Below, piece after piece: positions 6,711 through 18,600 of a DNA stretch of 64,000 bases. The DNA is from an uncultured Erysipelotrichaceae bacterium (GTDB lineage: Bacteria > Bacillota_I > Bacilli_A > Erysipelotrichales > Erysipelotrichaceae). Made by a program: the position numbers and the translations under genes. Location of the stretch: positions 1-64,000 of the forward strand of contig CAMCSA010000001.1 in assembly GCA_945877405.1 (NCBI GenBank), written 5' to 3'. Position 1 is the stretch's first letter, and every line of letters starts with the position of its first letter. Under the pieces are notes generated by a model that worked only from the letters and a program-made list of their open reading frames with translations, did no database searches and was not told the origin of the DNA.

Positions 6711-7352
6711 TTACTTCTGTACTTCCTGCCTGGTGTGATACTTGCCTGAAGCAAACATGCCAGCCACCTTTGCACAGGCAACAGAAGTACCCTGTGCCTG
6801 TTTCCATGATCCATCAACAAACAGATCAACGCCAGTTACCATGCTGTAGGAAGCAGGATTACCATCACTGTCAAGTGCTCCAACACTGATCACTTCTTCA
6901 TAGCCTGCAGGAAACAGGGTATCTTTACGGTTTCCAACATTCCCCGCCGCAGCTACCATGACAATTCCTTTATCATCTGCACGTTGTATGACATCATGCA
7001 GTTCTTCACTTTCCATGATGGAAAATGCCATGCATATGATATCGACATCATATGTATCCATGCAGTCCTGGATTGCTTCAATCACATAGTCATTGACTCT
7101 TCGATCTTCACAACTGACTTTAAGAGGAACCAGTGAACAGTCTGGTGCAGCAGATAAGATGATTTCCGCAAGCATGCTGCCATGGCCTTTGTCATCCGTC
7201 GTATCCGTTGTGCCATCGATATAGTTATAACCAGTGATCACATTTCCATTGACTTCAGAAATACCGGAATCCAGTATCGCAACACGCATGGATTTTTTAT
7301 GACAGGCAGATAGACACAGGAGTGAAAACACACATACAAGAAGTTTTTTCAT
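6711..7352 (-). CDS. Compact subtilisin-like (S8) lipoprotein protease
   Basis: A 213-aa protein. A lipoprotein signal (LLVCVFSLLCLSAC) is followed at once by a subtilase fold: RVAILDSGI holds the catalytic aspartate near residue 28, DKGHGS the histidine near 58, AAAGN the oxyanion asparagine near 137, and GTSVACAKVAG the serine near 191. All catalytic residues are present. The domain is about 190 residues, well under the usual 260-300, and there is no I9-type propeptide. The protein should sit on the outer face of the membrane. It is the last gene of a four-gene operon and starts in an ATGA overlap with the gene before it. Processing or shedding of the giant proteins is a plausible job, by inference only. 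Confidence 0.85.
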   Translation of the reverse strand: MKKLLVCVFSLLCLSACHKKSMRVAILDSGISEVNGNVITGYNYIDGTTDTTDDKGHGSMLAEIILSAAPDCSLVPLKVSCEDRRVNDYVIEAIQDCMDTYDVDIICMAFSIMESEELHDVIQRADDKGIVMVAAAGNVGNRKDTLFPAGYEEVISVGALDSDGNPASYSMVTGVDLFVDGSWKQAQGTSVACAKVAGMFASGKYHTRQEVQK

Positions 7353-7780
7353 TGTTGCAGCAGATCTGTTTCCACCTGAATGGATTCAACGATTTCTTCC
7401 CCTTCATAACAGTCATAGCTGACCGTTACGGCTGTTTCATCTTCCCTGAATACACGTGAGAAGGTAATCGAAGAAGCCGAAGTACCAGGCTGCATCCTAT
7501 CACTCTGATAGAGGATCTTTCCAGATTCATCCATCATGGTAATCATCAGATCATAGCTGTTATCTGATGGATTAAGGATCAGCACATCCTGTTTCCTTTC
7601 CCCTTTGACGATGGAAATCTCATCCAGAATGGAGAGTACAATACTGTTTTCCACGACTGGTGAAGGCGGATCAGACCGGTTCATTAATGTAACCACACCT
7701 ATGACAGCTCCACCAGTCACAACACCAGCACCAACAAGCCAAGGCACTGCCGTTTTTGGAATCTTTATCTTGAAATCCAT
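7349..7780 (-). CDS. Small single-pass membrane protein of the giant-protein operon
   Basis: A 143-aa protein, family not recognised. A short basic N-terminus (MDFKIKIPK) is followed by one transmembrane helix (VPWLVGAGVVTGGAVIGVVT) near residues 12-31, then an outside domain of about 110 residues predicted to be beta-rich (DVLILNPSDNSYDLMITMMD; SITFSRVFREDETAVTVSY). The N-in orientation puts the domain outside. GGGAGAG lies before the start. It overlaps the 2629-aa gene by 16 bases and the S8 lipoprotein gene by 4, implying coupled synthesis. It could be the membrane tether or partner for the giant proteins, which lack anchors of their own; this is inference. Confidence 0.75.
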   Translation of the reverse strand: MDFKIKIPKTAVPWLVGAGVVTGGAVIGVVTLMNRSDPPSPVVENSIVLSILDEISIVKGERKQDVLILNPSDNSYDLMITMMDESGKILYQSDRMQPGTSASSITFSRVFREDETAVTVSYDCYEGEEIVESIQVETDLLQQ

Positions 7781-10700
7781 ACGTGCTCTCCCTTCTGTTT
7801 TTCATATGTCCATGTACCACCTGCTGATATCGTACCACTCTGCTGTCCATATGTAACGGATAAAGGAACAGAAGAAGTAATGGTACTGGAATCACCATCC
7901 GGGCTGATTGTAATCAGATATTGTGTACATACGGTAAACTCAGATGGAATGGATGGGGCATATACATCATTGCCTGCATACCTTGCCTGCACAACATATT
8001 CTTTTCCTGGTAATAATCCACTCACCTTTGTTCCCTGTAACCACTGTCCACCATTGACTCTGATCTGTACGTTACCTGCTTCACTATCTGTCATACCAAG
8101 TACTTCAATGACATCGTCTGTCGCAATGGCTGTAATCGATGGTGTTTCGACTGTCTTACGATCCAGTTGTGTGAGAATCTTCATGCTTTGCGCGGCATGA
8201 TGGTTGATACATGCTTCATCTGGAATGAAGGATGCATAGATGGATGTACCATCCAGCTTCATACCAGCAAGATCAATCTCACACTGACCATTGACAAGTG
8301 TCTTTCCACCGATCTTTGTTTCATCTTTGTACAGTTCGACTTTACCGGTTAATGGACGCAGATCCACACCCGTTACAGTCACACTGACTTTCAGCAGATC
8401 ATCTGCACTCAGATGCAATACCTTCATGAAATCATTCCATATACTGTCTTTCTTTAGTACAGCCACATCAATATTCGGATGGGCTTTTGTAATGGTAATG
8501 TTTTCCGTATCATTGGAAGTAATCACATAGTTGCGATTACCGCTTTCTGCTTTGACTTCATAGCTGCCAACATTCACAAGTCTTTCCTCACTGCGTAATA
8601 CTGCATTTACAGGATTACCGGAAACATCCGAATAGACAGCCTGCAGAGAATCCAGCTGATCAAAGCCTGTATAAGTAAGGGTCTGTGGACTGTTCCATGT
8701 CACAGATACGGATAATGGATGAATGACATACGGGAAGGATGTATCCGGGAATACATAATTTCTGTTGGATAAACCAGTTACAACAGCTGTATATGTTCCT
8801 GCTTCCACACCCTTATGGCCATCCAGCATGACTTCACAACGATCCCCTTCTTCCAGGTTGACAACCTGTGCGGTAATACCGGCTGTATTGCCATCGTATG
8901 TCTTTTCAGCCTTACCATCGATTCTGATCTTTGCCTGCTTTGGATTTACAGTCACTGTTTTTGAGCATGCTGTTGCGTTGTAATCCTCATCCTCATCCTT
9001 ATATGCTGTAATGACTGCTGTACCTGCAGAAACAATGACAGCCTGGTTATCTTCAATCCGGATGATGGATGGATCTGAACTGCTGTAATGCACTGCACCA
9101 TTTCCACTGCCACCACCTGTTTTCAGACGTAATGGATCATCACCATATACACATGTATCTACAACACCCAACTGCAGTGCATCCTGGGTTGCCTTAAGGT
9201 TTGCTGTTAACAGAATATCCGCAACAGCTGATGCCAGATACAGATCATTTTCCCTGTATCGGATTCGAATCGTACCCTTTGATAAGCCCTCAATGGTGTT
9301 GCCAATAACAGGATTCCATGTCTTTCCTCCATCCATACTGTATTCCATCGATTCATCCGTTCCATGAATGGAGCCGTCTTTGGAAACGGTAGAAGAAGGA
9401 TGTACAACAACAAGGTTCTGTGGCTGCGTGCGGTCTGCCTTATTGACTGACAGCACTGCCGTTACCTTCTGTGACTGATATGTTTCACTTTCAGGTGTCG
9501 TCATTGTAATCTGGAATGTACCAGCCTTACTTACGGTTAATAATGAGCCGGACAATGTACCCTCCCCACTTCCACCTGTGATTTTCCAGGATGGGTTACC
9601 GATGATTTCACCAGAGAATAAAGTACTGATATCAATCGGGGAACCATCGTAAGTCTGACTGCGATCTTCTCCAACCATCTGCGTTGTCAATTTTCTGACA
9701 ACAATAGTCATGGTTGCACGCAGATCATCCGTATTACGCATTTCTTTACCGTTCTGCAGAATACCATAAATTGTACAAGGACCGACCATCATGGAATGAT
9801 AGGCACCCTTATACCATGTAACCGGTACATCAGCCATGGATCCATCCCGCAGGTTTACAGTAACCTTTTCAGGTAATGGCATATCTTCAAATGCTGTACC
9901 AAGTGTTACAACAAAATCATCCACAGGCACAACAGAAACAATGTCGTTTCTGACTGTAAAGGTGAACTGTTGCTGCAAGGATACTTCTTTGACTTCTCCA
10001 TCATCATTCGTATAGCTGCCCTGTGCTGTAATGACAGCTGTAACAGCTTCGCCCATCTTCTGTTTTAATACGATGCTTTCATTTTCCATTGCCAGATACG
10101 GGTTATCTGAAATGGACCACTGAACAGAAAGACTGTCTGGTGCATGGGATACAGATGCATGTACAACTTGTGTACCAGGTTGTGCATCGGCAGAAATAAC
10201 CGTATCACTGACCTGAATTTCAGAAGGTGTAATCGAAGAATTCTGCACATTGACAACAAGCGTATTTTCCAGAACATAGCTGTCCGTCAGAGGATAGGAT
10301 GCACTTAATACAGCCTCTCCTTTGATTTTACCAGTCAGTACATGGTCATTTACCTGCACACTGCCACTGCCTGTCAGTATCTGTTCACTGATATTGTCTG
10401 AGCGTAACAGAATTGTTTTACCATTTGCCATCAGACAATAGTAGCTTAACTGCACTTCCTGACCGGTATACAGTGTCAGACTCTGATCGGTTGAAGATAT
10501 GATGTTGCCATTTGCCGCAATCAGCAGATCGGTTATGCCTGAAAATTCAGAAGGCATGACAGTTGCGCTCAGTTGCGTTTCATTGCCAGCCATATCCACT
10601 CCGATGACTGTAAGCGTTTCTACTGTTTCATTACCGTTACCATGATAGCTGAATGTTGCATTTTCTATCGGTACCTCCTGCCCATTGATATAAATACGAG

Positions 10701-13700
10701 TATTGGCCTCGGCTGTACCGGAAACCGTATAGGCTCCATCATATGAGAATACAACACTGTCAGATAACATCACTTCTGGTGGAGTTACATCACATTCAAC
10801 CGTAATGGTGTTTTCCGTATAGTCACCAGCACCATTGATCGCAATCACTTCAATGTTACTGCCACCTTCCGGTATGGTCAGATTATGTACTGTTGTACCA
10901 TTTTCTTCCAGTGTATATTCCTGAATGTTACCTGCTTCATCTGTGATATAAGCATCATCCAGTTTCATCAGATATGAAATGCTCTGATCCGATGTCATCT
11001 GCAGCAAGATTTCTTCACTGCTGACCTGTGTAGTGAATGAACCTTCCATCATCGTATCCTGACTGTTGTCTGCATTACTGTCCGTTCGCACAGAACAAGC
11101 CGGGTATTTTCCATTCACCGTATAACTCAGTTTTGCCGGGTTGCTTACTGGAAGCTCTTTTGCATCTGATATCAGTGGATCACTGTAATAATCCGTTCCA
11201 TTAACAGTTTTATATGCCGTTACAACAGCCTTATATTTCCTGCCTGGAATGACACCTTTTGTTACTGGTTCGTCTTCTGCAACTCTTTCACCCTGCTCGT
11301 TTTTGACAAAGCTGCCATCCGGATTCTTCTGATACTGAACCTCCTGATACACATAACCGAAATCAACTGTCGTTTCCGTGACTGCCATTCCGGATACACC
11401 ATCAATCTCATTCCCGTTTTCATCCGTCAACGTGACAAAGTAACCATCTGCACCTGCTACCGGATTCCAACAGATACGGAACTGTCCATCTCCACATGGT
11501 AAAACAGACAGATTTGTTACAGCAGAAGGTGTATTCGGATTGACCCATGTAAATACGGTATCTGTTAATGCAGAGGTCACCGCATTACCACTTTCATCAT
11601 TGACGACAAGCCGTACTGCATATGTACCACTTGCCAGTGTATCCGGTAAGGATACGGAAATGGAATCCGTCTTTTCATCTACGGATATGGATGCATCCGT
11701 AATCCTGAAGCCTGCCGGTTCAGCTGACATCATCTGAGCATAGTATTCGTTCCGCTGATCTTCTGATAAAACAGAAAGATCTTCTTCATCCAGTGTTACC
11801 GCATCATTGATTTCCTGCTGATTGACAAGATATACATCCACACTTGCACCATCACTCATATTCTGCAAGTTGCAGTCTGTTGTCAGCGTATGACCGTTCA
11901 GCTGTGGTGTACCTGCTGTAATGGATGAAGTTTCCTTTACTTCATGGGCAATCACATCCGCATCAATGTCATACTGGATCTTCCATGTACCATTCTGAGG
12001 TGATACTAAACCGATACCAAGCCAGTGCTCTTCCTTACCGCTTTGAGATTCATCTGCACCGATTGTCTGAATGATGCAGTTGTCATCTTTCTTCAGCTGA
12101 ATCTTATTACCGCTTGGATCAATGATTCTGATGTGATTCAGTACATTTTCACAGTCTTCATACTGTACCTGAATCAAAGAATAGTCGTTATCTTTGATTG
12201 TAACTTCTTCTACATTCCACTTTCCCTGAGTACCGGATGTTGTTTCCAGTGTCGTCATATTATCACCTAGCAACATGACACCACTGACATTTCCATCTCC
12301 AGTATCATAGGTAACCGATAATGCATTTTCAATGTCACCCTGCGGAATGGAGAATTCTTCTTCCAGATATTCCCAGTCATCAAAGAACTTCACTTTTCGA
12401 TCTGTCCAATAATAGCTGACAGATACCGGAATACCGATGACTCTGATACCGGTATAGACGCGATATGTGGAAAGCTCAGCCATGACAGCCATCACTTCCT
12501 TACCACCTACAAGCGGAACATATTTTGGAATGTAAATACCGGCATATGCCTTACCACCTAAGGAAAGATTACCGAAAATCGTATCCAGTCTTGGATCAGC
12601 AACAAACCAGAATCCGGCTTCTCCTCGAATGATACCAAGAATATTGATCTTGGATTCATAACCAAGGTCGACACATGGATAAACAGTACCATCTTCCATC
12701 TTTGTGCCATACAGCTTCAGATGGGCACCAACTTCCTCAAAGATCTTCAGTCCGATGATCTTGGCTTCTGCAGCTGTAAAGGAAATACCCTGTCCACCAA
12801 CCGACATGTCAATTTCATCCACCGTGAAGGTATACATCGTCGGGTCCGCATAGCCTGTATAAACAGACAACGTTGTCGGCGGGAAGATATTGAAATTGGA
12901 TTTGATCGTATCGTACAGTCCGGATACCCCACCACCGATTCTTGTCAGAAATCCTGCAACGGATAATGGAATCTTTACGACATCACCAGATGCAACAAAC
13001 TTCAGGCTGTCAGGATAGATCTTACCCGTATCTTCCTTGACTAAAGCAAGTTCCATTTCACATTCAAAGGCATCTCCAACCTTGACCTGTGCGCCTACCC
13101 CGATATACCAGCCATCATAATCAATGGAATTGATTTCAAAATTTGCACCAGCTCCACCGCTTGTAAACTTCGGTAAGGAATCATCGGTCAGATTGATGCC
13201 ACCTTCTGCCTTGACACCTTCCAGCTGTGCCGTAAGATCATCTTCATTGACACCATAGCGCATTTCTTCCAAATTCAAGGAAAGCAGATCATCTGTCTTC
13301 TTTCCTTCACCGACTGTGCTGTTAAGGTCATCACGCTTGGAATATTTTTCTTCTAATGGGGATGGCGTTTCATCACTATCATCACCTCCATTGGAAGCAT
13401 TGGACCACCAAGGCAGGGATACGGAAATGCTGCCACCAAGTGAAATTGTTTCTTCGCCGATGACCGCATTGGATACGCTGACCTGCATACCGGTCAGAGC
13501 ACCGACTGTTTTTGTCAGCTGTGTTCCGACTACACCTGCCGGTGTGATGATTTCCACATCTTCCGTTTCCTGATAATCATCCTTGATTTCACCAGAACCG
13601 ATATTGTCATTGAGATCTTCATTGTTGGAATCATCATCTTTACCACGTAATTCATAAATACACTCATCATTGAGGGCAATATAGAAATCACCCTGGTGGA

Positions 13701-15654
13701 ACTGATAATCTCCGACAAAAAGACTTCCATTACCACTCAGAATGAGCCCTGAATGGATATTGCCATACCACTTGTATCCGCTGAAAGCATCCCGGAACTG
13801 ATCCTGCAAAGATTCCACATGATCGTTGTAACGGGTAACTGTAATCACAGCATTTTGATTGAAATGATTCCGATACAGAATGGCGGAATTGATGGTTGCA
13901 CCATTTGCGATCGTATAGCTGATATGATCATTGAGTTCATATTCACCAATCGTACCACGGATTGTCAAAAGTGTTTCGAAGTCTTCCGGAATGGAGTCCT
14001 CTTCACTTTCCCCCACAGCAACATCATAAATCCAGTCACCATCTTCGTTTTTCGTACGACCGACATACATGACGCCATATTCTTTTGCTTCGTAGCGACG
14101 ATCATCACTCATCTCAAGTACAACATGCATGGAACCATACTGTTCACTCTGCAGGATAAGCTGATGGGAATGTGCTTTGTACGCAAAGTCTGCATTCGAT
14201 GGTAATGTCACTGTCAAAGTCGCATCATCCACAATGGTGATATCCCCTTTGGAAATGGATGTACTGTCACCGGTAACTTCATCCACAAGTTTCATTTCCC
14301 ATTGGTTATCACCCTTAAGGATTTCCATGCCTGTACCACGGATTGTCACCTTTTTATTCACGCTACCTGTATACAGTGTGGAAGGAGCAACCTCACTGAA
14401 GGATACCTGAGGCAATGCACCACTCTGTGCAGGTAAGATGATATATTTCAATCCTTCACTCAGAATGTCTTCATGGCTAACCTGAATACCTGCCTGTTCG
14501 ACGGATGTCTTTTCAACAATCGATGGATGGACATAGAATGTCACATCCTTTGTATCACCGGCAGAAATATCAACATACATTTCATCCTGCTGATCGATGA
14601 CACTTAGGTTTTCAGAAACACCAAGTTTCACAAGTACATCCTGTAATGTGTTCTCCGTATGATTTGTAATGGAAACCATGATTTCAAACGGATCATATCC
14701 AACCGCATAGCCGTCTCTTTCTTCATTGAGTGCAACTTTCTGCGGAGCACTAATCTGAATGGAAAGATCATCTGATCCTACCACATCAGAAATACTGCCG
14801 ATGCCATAATATGTCTCATAGGTGACCGTACCACCAGCATGTAAGGATTCCGGGTTATAGTACAGTGCTACTGCACTGTCTGCTCTGCCATATTCATTCT
14901 GATCCGTTGTAAAGTTCAGTAATGGATTGACTTCACATTCCCACTTTGTTTCCGCAAGGGTGTTATAGTGGGCAACGGTCATCTGATCCGGTTTTCTGCT
15001 GCCTTCCCAGCCATACAGGACACCACGTGAGCTGACATTGGCTGCCATCTTGCGGTCCATGGACTGCCAGACCATCGGAACATCATTTCCCATCAGTTCC
15101 TTTTCGTTTGTAATGTATTCTCTTCCAGCCAGTAATAAGGAACCATCGTTGGCACCAAGCATCGTATCGATGAGAATTCTTGATCCAAGAGATACTTCTG
15201 CGCCAGATCCATTGGATACTTCATAGCGGATACGGACATTGCCGACTTCCGGATCAGAAAAATCCGTAACAAGCTTTAATGTCTGTGTAACCTGTACCCC
15301 ATTGACCTGCCATACTGTAATAGCTGTGGAACCGGAAAGAACTGTAGAAGATACAATACCACCTTCATCTATATAATCATTACCAAAGATGTAATCTTCA
15401 CCATTGATCCTAAAAGTTGTAAAGGCTGTTTCCGGCACCTGATTGAAGAAAGTCAGGAAGGAATAGCGGTCTGTTGTTTTGGATGGCATACCATCCTGTG
15501 TCGATACCGCAAATCTTCCGGTTGTTTCACTGACATCCACCTGGATGATCGTATTACCTAAGGTCAGCGTTGCGTCTTCCTGTTTTGCCTGTACAGGTAA
15601 TACCTGCAGCATCACAACAAAGCTTAATAGAAACGCTGTCAGTTTCTTCCTCAT
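7765..15654 (-). CDS. Giant secreted multi-domain protein, 2629 aa
   Basis: A signal peptide (AFLLSFVVMLQVLPVQA) opens the protein. Regions by rough residue number: 25-420 beta-rich with conserved-looking PEVGNVRIRYEVSNGSGAEV; 420-520 an IPT/TIG-like fold (VSFSEVAPSTLYTGSVNKKV); 760-1160 an unfamiliar glycine- and aromatic-rich region (GLYDTIKSNFNIFPPTTLSV; FGNLSLGGKAYAGIYIPKYV); about 1390-1530 a fibronectin type III-like domain (FRICWNPVAGADGYFVTL); about 1600-1700 an Ig-like domain (VSGTAEANTRIYINGQEV). From about 1950 come YDG/MBG-type repeats (TYDGSPIDIS, TYDGNTAGITAQVV, LTYTGFDQLD). The C-terminus ends EKQKGEHVWISR, with no LPXTG, membrane helix, SLH or choline-binding repeat. AGGAGG precedes the ATG, which overlaps the previous gene by ATGA. 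Likely an adhesin or matrix protein. Confidence 0.85.
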   Translation of the reverse strand: MRKKLTAFLLSFVVMLQVLPVQAKQEDATLTLGNTIIQVDVSETTGRFAVSTQDGMPSKTTDRYSFLTFFNQVPETAFTTFRINGEDYIFGNDYIDEGGIVSSTVLSGSTAITVWQVNGVQVTQTLKLVTDFSDPEVGNVRIRYEVSNGSGAEVSLGSRILIDTMLGANDGSLLLAGREYITNEKELMGNDVPMVWQSMDRKMAANVSSRGVLYGWEGSRKPDQMTVAHYNTLAETKWECEVNPLLNFTTDQNEYGRADSAVALYYNPESLHAGGTVTYETYYGIGSISDVVGSDDLSIQISAPQKVALNEERDGYAVGYDPFEIMVSITNHTENTLQDVLVKLGVSENLSVIDQQDEMYVDISAGDTKDVTFYVHPSIVEKTSVEQAGIQVSHEDILSEGLKYIILPAQSGALPQVSFSEVAPSTLYTGSVNKKVTIRGTGMEILKGDNQWEMKLVDEVTGDSTSISKGDITIVDDATLTVTLPSNADFAYKAHSHQLILQSEQYGSMHVVLEMSDDRRYEAKEYGVMYVGRTKNEDGDWIYDVAVGESEEDSIPEDFETLLTIRGTIGEYELNDHISYTIANGATINSAILYRNHFNQNAVITVTRYNDHVESLQDQFRDAFSGYKWYGNIHSGLILSGNGSLFVGDYQFHQGDFYIALNDECIYELRGKDDDSNNEDLNDNIGSGEIKDDYQETEDVEIITPAGVVGTQLTKTVGALTGMQVSVSNAVIGEETISLGGSISVSLPWWSNASNGGDDSDETPSPLEEKYSKRDDLNSTVGEGKKTDDLLSLNLEEMRYGVNEDDLTAQLEGVKAEGGINLTDDSLPKFTSGGAGANFEINSIDYDGWYIGVGAQVKVGDAFECEMELALVKEDTGKIYPDSLKFVASGDVVKIPLSVAGFLTRIGGGVSGLYDTIKSNFNIFPPTTLSVYTGYADPTMYTFTVDEIDMSVGGQGISFTAAEAKIIGLKIFEEVGAHLKLYGTKMEDGTVYPCVDLGYESKINILGIIRGEAGFWFVADPRLDTIFGNLSLGGKAYAGIYIPKYVPLVGGKEVMAVMAELSTYRVYTGIRVIGIPVSVSYYWTDRKVKFFDDWEYLEEEFSIPQGDIENALSVTYDTGDGNVSGVMLLGDNMTTLETTSGTQGKWNVEEVTIKDNDYSLIQVQYEDCENVLNHIRIIDPSGNKIQLKKDDNCIIQTIGADESQSGKEEHWLGIGLVSPQNGTWKIQYDIDADVIAHEVKETSSITAGTPQLNGHTLTTDCNLQNMSDGASVDVYLVNQQEINDAVTLDEEDLSVLSEDQRNEYYAQMMSAEPAGFRITDASISVDEKTDSISVSLPDTLASGTYAVRLVVNDESGNAVTSALTDTVFTWVNPNTPSAVTNLSVLPCGDGQFRICWNPVAGADGYFVTLTDENGNEIDGVSGMAVTETTVDFGYVYQEVQYQKNPDGSFVKNEQGERVAEDEPVTKGVIPGRKYKAVVTAYKTVNGTDYYSDPLISDAKELPVSNPAKLSYTVNGKYPACSVRTDSNADNSQDTMMEGSFTTQVSSEEILLQMTSDQSISYLMKLDDAYITDEAGNIQEYTLEENGTTVHNLTIPEGGSNIEVIAINGAGDYTENTITVECDVTPPEVMLSDSVVFSYDGAYTVSGTAEANTRIYINGQEVPIENATFSYHGNGNETVETLTVIGVDMAGNETQLSATVMPSEFSGITDLLIAANGNIISSTDQSLTLYTGQEVQLSYYCLMANGKTILLRSDNISEQILTGSGSVQVNDHVLTGKIKGEAVLSASYPLTDSYVLENTLVVNVQNSSITPSEIQVSDTVISADAQPGTQVVHASVSHAPDSLSVQWSISDNPYLAMENESIVLKQKMGEAVTAVITAQGSYTNDDGEVKEVSLQQQFTFTVRNDIVSVVPVDDFVVTLGTAFEDMPLPEKVTVNLRDGSMADVPVTWYKGAYHSMMVGPCTIYGILQNGKEMRNTDDLRATMTIVVRKLTTQMVGEDRSQTYDGSPIDISTLFSGEIIGNPSWKITGGSGEGTLSGSLLTVSKAGTFQITMTTPESETYQSQKVTAVLSVNKADRTQPQNLVVVHPSSTVSKDGSIHGTDESMEYSMDGGKTWNPVIGNTIEGLSKGTIRIRYRENDLYLASAVADILLTANLKATQDALQLGVVDTCVYGDDPLRLKTGGGSGNGAVHYSSSDPSIIRIEDNQAVIVSAGTAVITAYKDEDEDYNATACSKTVTVNPKQAKIRIDGKAEKTYDGNTAGITAQVVNLEEGDRCEVMLDGHKGVEAGTYTAVVTGLSNRNYVFPDTSFPYVIHPLSVSVTWNSPQTLTYTGFDQLDSLQAVYSDVSGNPVNAVLRSEERLVNVGSYEVKAESGNRNYVITSNDTENITITKAHPNIDVAVLKKDSIWNDFMKVLHLSADDLLKVSVTVTGVDLRPLTGKVELYKDETKIGGKTLVNGQCEIDLAGMKLDGTSIYASFIPDEACINHHAAQSMKILTQLDRKTVETPSITAIATDDVIEVLGMTDSEAGNVQIRVNGGQWLQGTKVSGLLPGKEYVVQARYAGNDVYAPSIPSEFTVCTQYLITISPDGDSSTITSSVPLSVTYGQQSGTISAGGTWTYEKQKGEHVWISR

Positions 15655-18600
15655 CTTCCTTCCTCCTTTCCTGCATAAATTTCAAGTAAGACTGTCTGCC
15701 TCTCCTGATCACGGATCAGCATCGTATAATAGCCTGGTGTTTCAAATCGATAGCTTCCATCCAGAATTTCCTTACTGTAATCTTCTGTTACCAGTTTGAA
15801 ATCACCCTTTGGATGTTTTCCTTTGAGAATCTGAATGACCATGTTTTCATTGAATCCGGTTGTAACAAACGTATTACCGGACTGTTTCATATCGACACGA
15901 TGATCTGTAACAAGCACGCCATTTATGATCTGATGTGGTTGCTTTGGATCATAGACGGTTACCTGACGGGTTGTGGTTGTTTCATTGCCGGCAACATCCT
16001 TTGCATGATATGTGATTTCATAGATGCCTGGTGTATGAACATCGATATGATGCGCAACGGTCAATCCATCCGGATCCTTGTTTTCATCTTCCACGATGAC
16101 TCCTTCCAGCAGGTCGATTTCTTCATCGAGTGGGATTGCTGTGGTTGTCTCAGGTAATGTAATAGATGGAGCTGTGACATCAATCAGATCGGTTGTAAAG
16201 GTAACTTTGGTCTGATTGCCGGTTGTATCCTGAACCGTAAAGCTGATCGGCTCATTCTTTTCCAATACGTATGAAGCATGTTGAGTATCAGTTACTTCGA
16301 TCATTTCAGGCCATACAACATCTTCATCTGCCTCAAACATGACTTTTAAAGGCTGATTTAACAATGTATCCCGATCTGTTGTGATGCTGATTTCTGCAGC
16401 CTTTCGATCAATCCAGTCGACCTTTGCTTCGATTGTACCGATCTGTTCTCCCTTACCATCGGTATACTGATAGGTGAATGTGCCGTTTTCTTCAAACACA
16501 TGATATGCTGCACCATTATTATTGAGAATGACAATCTGTTCATCCCCAACTGCCTTCAGCTGAGCACTTACAGATGTGCTGATCGGATCCATTGTGGAAT
16601 AGACGACTTCCACTTCCGGCAGCTCAGTTGTAATCCAATCGACTTCAGCTTTCTGTTCAGTCGTATTACCGGCACGGTCCGTTGCCTTGAATACAAAGGT
16701 ACCATTCTCCTTGAATTCGTAGGTTGAAATACCATCTTCCCATTCTACTGTTTCATTGGCAAAGACAAGTGCAAATACATGGAATGGTGTTTTGCCTGTA
16801 TGTTCTGGCGTATACTGAATACTGATTTTTGGAGCAGTCTTATCAATCCATCTGCATGTATATGCATACTGACTCCTGTTGCCAGCACGATCATACAGTT
16901 CAAAAACATGCTCGCCATTTTCTTCAAATACATACACCAGATCATCTGCACCACTCTGTTGGTCGTAAGCGTGCAATGTAACGGTAACATTCTGATTGGT
17001 CCATGTATCATGATCTGCAGTCAGTATACCTGTTGGGGCAACAAGATCAATATGATCCACGGATACGGTAATGGAACCTTCCGTTCCAGCCTTGTTTCTG
17101 TAATGGAATGTATGAGAACCATTGGTATTGAATACATGACTGTAATCTTCTTCCATTGGAGAAAGAGAATCACGGAAGGAAAGCTTTGCTGTGACAGGCT
17201 GATTTGTCCAGTATGTATTCATGTCCTGCACAACACCATCCACTGTATATGTAACAAAAGGTACAATCTCATTCTTGTCAATGTTCGTTACTTCCACATG
17301 ATAACTGCCGATATTACCTGCTTCATCACGGAAGTAGAACATATATTCGCCATTTTCAGTAAATACATGCTGATCTCCATCTGGATCCACTTCATAGATT
17401 TCTTCATCTTCATGGATGATCTTTTTCAGATATGTAATATTGGAGGAATGATCATCCTTGGCGGCTATGCGAACCGCTACATCCTGATTTGTCCACTCTT
17501 TTGTGGAAAAGGATACATCATCTTTCGTACATGTCGGTACAACCGTATCAATACGGACTTCTGACTGTTGCGTTTCCAGTGTGTCCGATGCTTCATCATA
17601 CAGGTCATATTCCAGAACGCCCCATGTTTTGACGTGATATGTATGGTTCTGCGCATCGATGACTTCAATCTCATCACTGTTTTCACTGACATCCTTTTCA
17701 TTAAACCGCACTGCCTGGATTGTCTGTCCACCAATCGGTTCAATGATGACTTTCAGATCATGATTTACAGTAACAGAGCCATCGATTTCATGATCTTCAA
17801 GATCTTTGAAGATGACTTTTGTAGAAGTGATGGAATGATCAATCCATGTCACTTCAGCCATGAATTCACCTTCATTCCCTGCTTCATCCACAAATCGGAA
17901 CAGCTGTTTTCCATTATCCTGAAACAGGTATGACTGGTCCTTGACTTCCGGTTCAATGACAGTTACAGCCGATTCATCTTCAAATGTCCATCTGGCTTTG
18001 ACATACATACCTGTACGGGTAGATGGAGAATATGTCATATGCATGATTGGCGCTGTACAGTCAAGCTTTACCTTCAGTGACTGTGGTCTGGATCTGTTTC
18101 CAAGATCATCTTCACTGCATACTTCTACTGTATAAATGCCATCCATGTTTTCCAGTGTAAATGAGTTATCTGTTGTAGAAATCCATTCCATGGTTTCATT
18201 CCAGCGGTACAGATACTGCGCAAAATCATCTGACTGGCATTCCATTGTAAATGCTGCTGACTGGTGTGCTTTCTGATCTGCCTGTAAACTGGAAAGCGTA
18301 AAGGATGGTGCCTGATGATCAATGCAGTTGACTTCAGCCTGCATTTCAGACCTGTTACCGGCTTCATCAACACAGATGAACGTATGGCTTCCATTTTCTT
18401 CAAATACATGTTCCTGTTCCGTTACCCATGTACCTTCATTGCTTGTGGCAGTTACGGTAACCGGATCGGCTGTTCGCTCCGTTGTACTATAGGACAGACT
18501 GATGACAGGTGCTGTGATATCATAGATGATTTCAGCCTGCATGACTTCACTGACATTTCCAGCGACATCGCGGAATTTTGCTTCGATGTGATGTTTTCCT

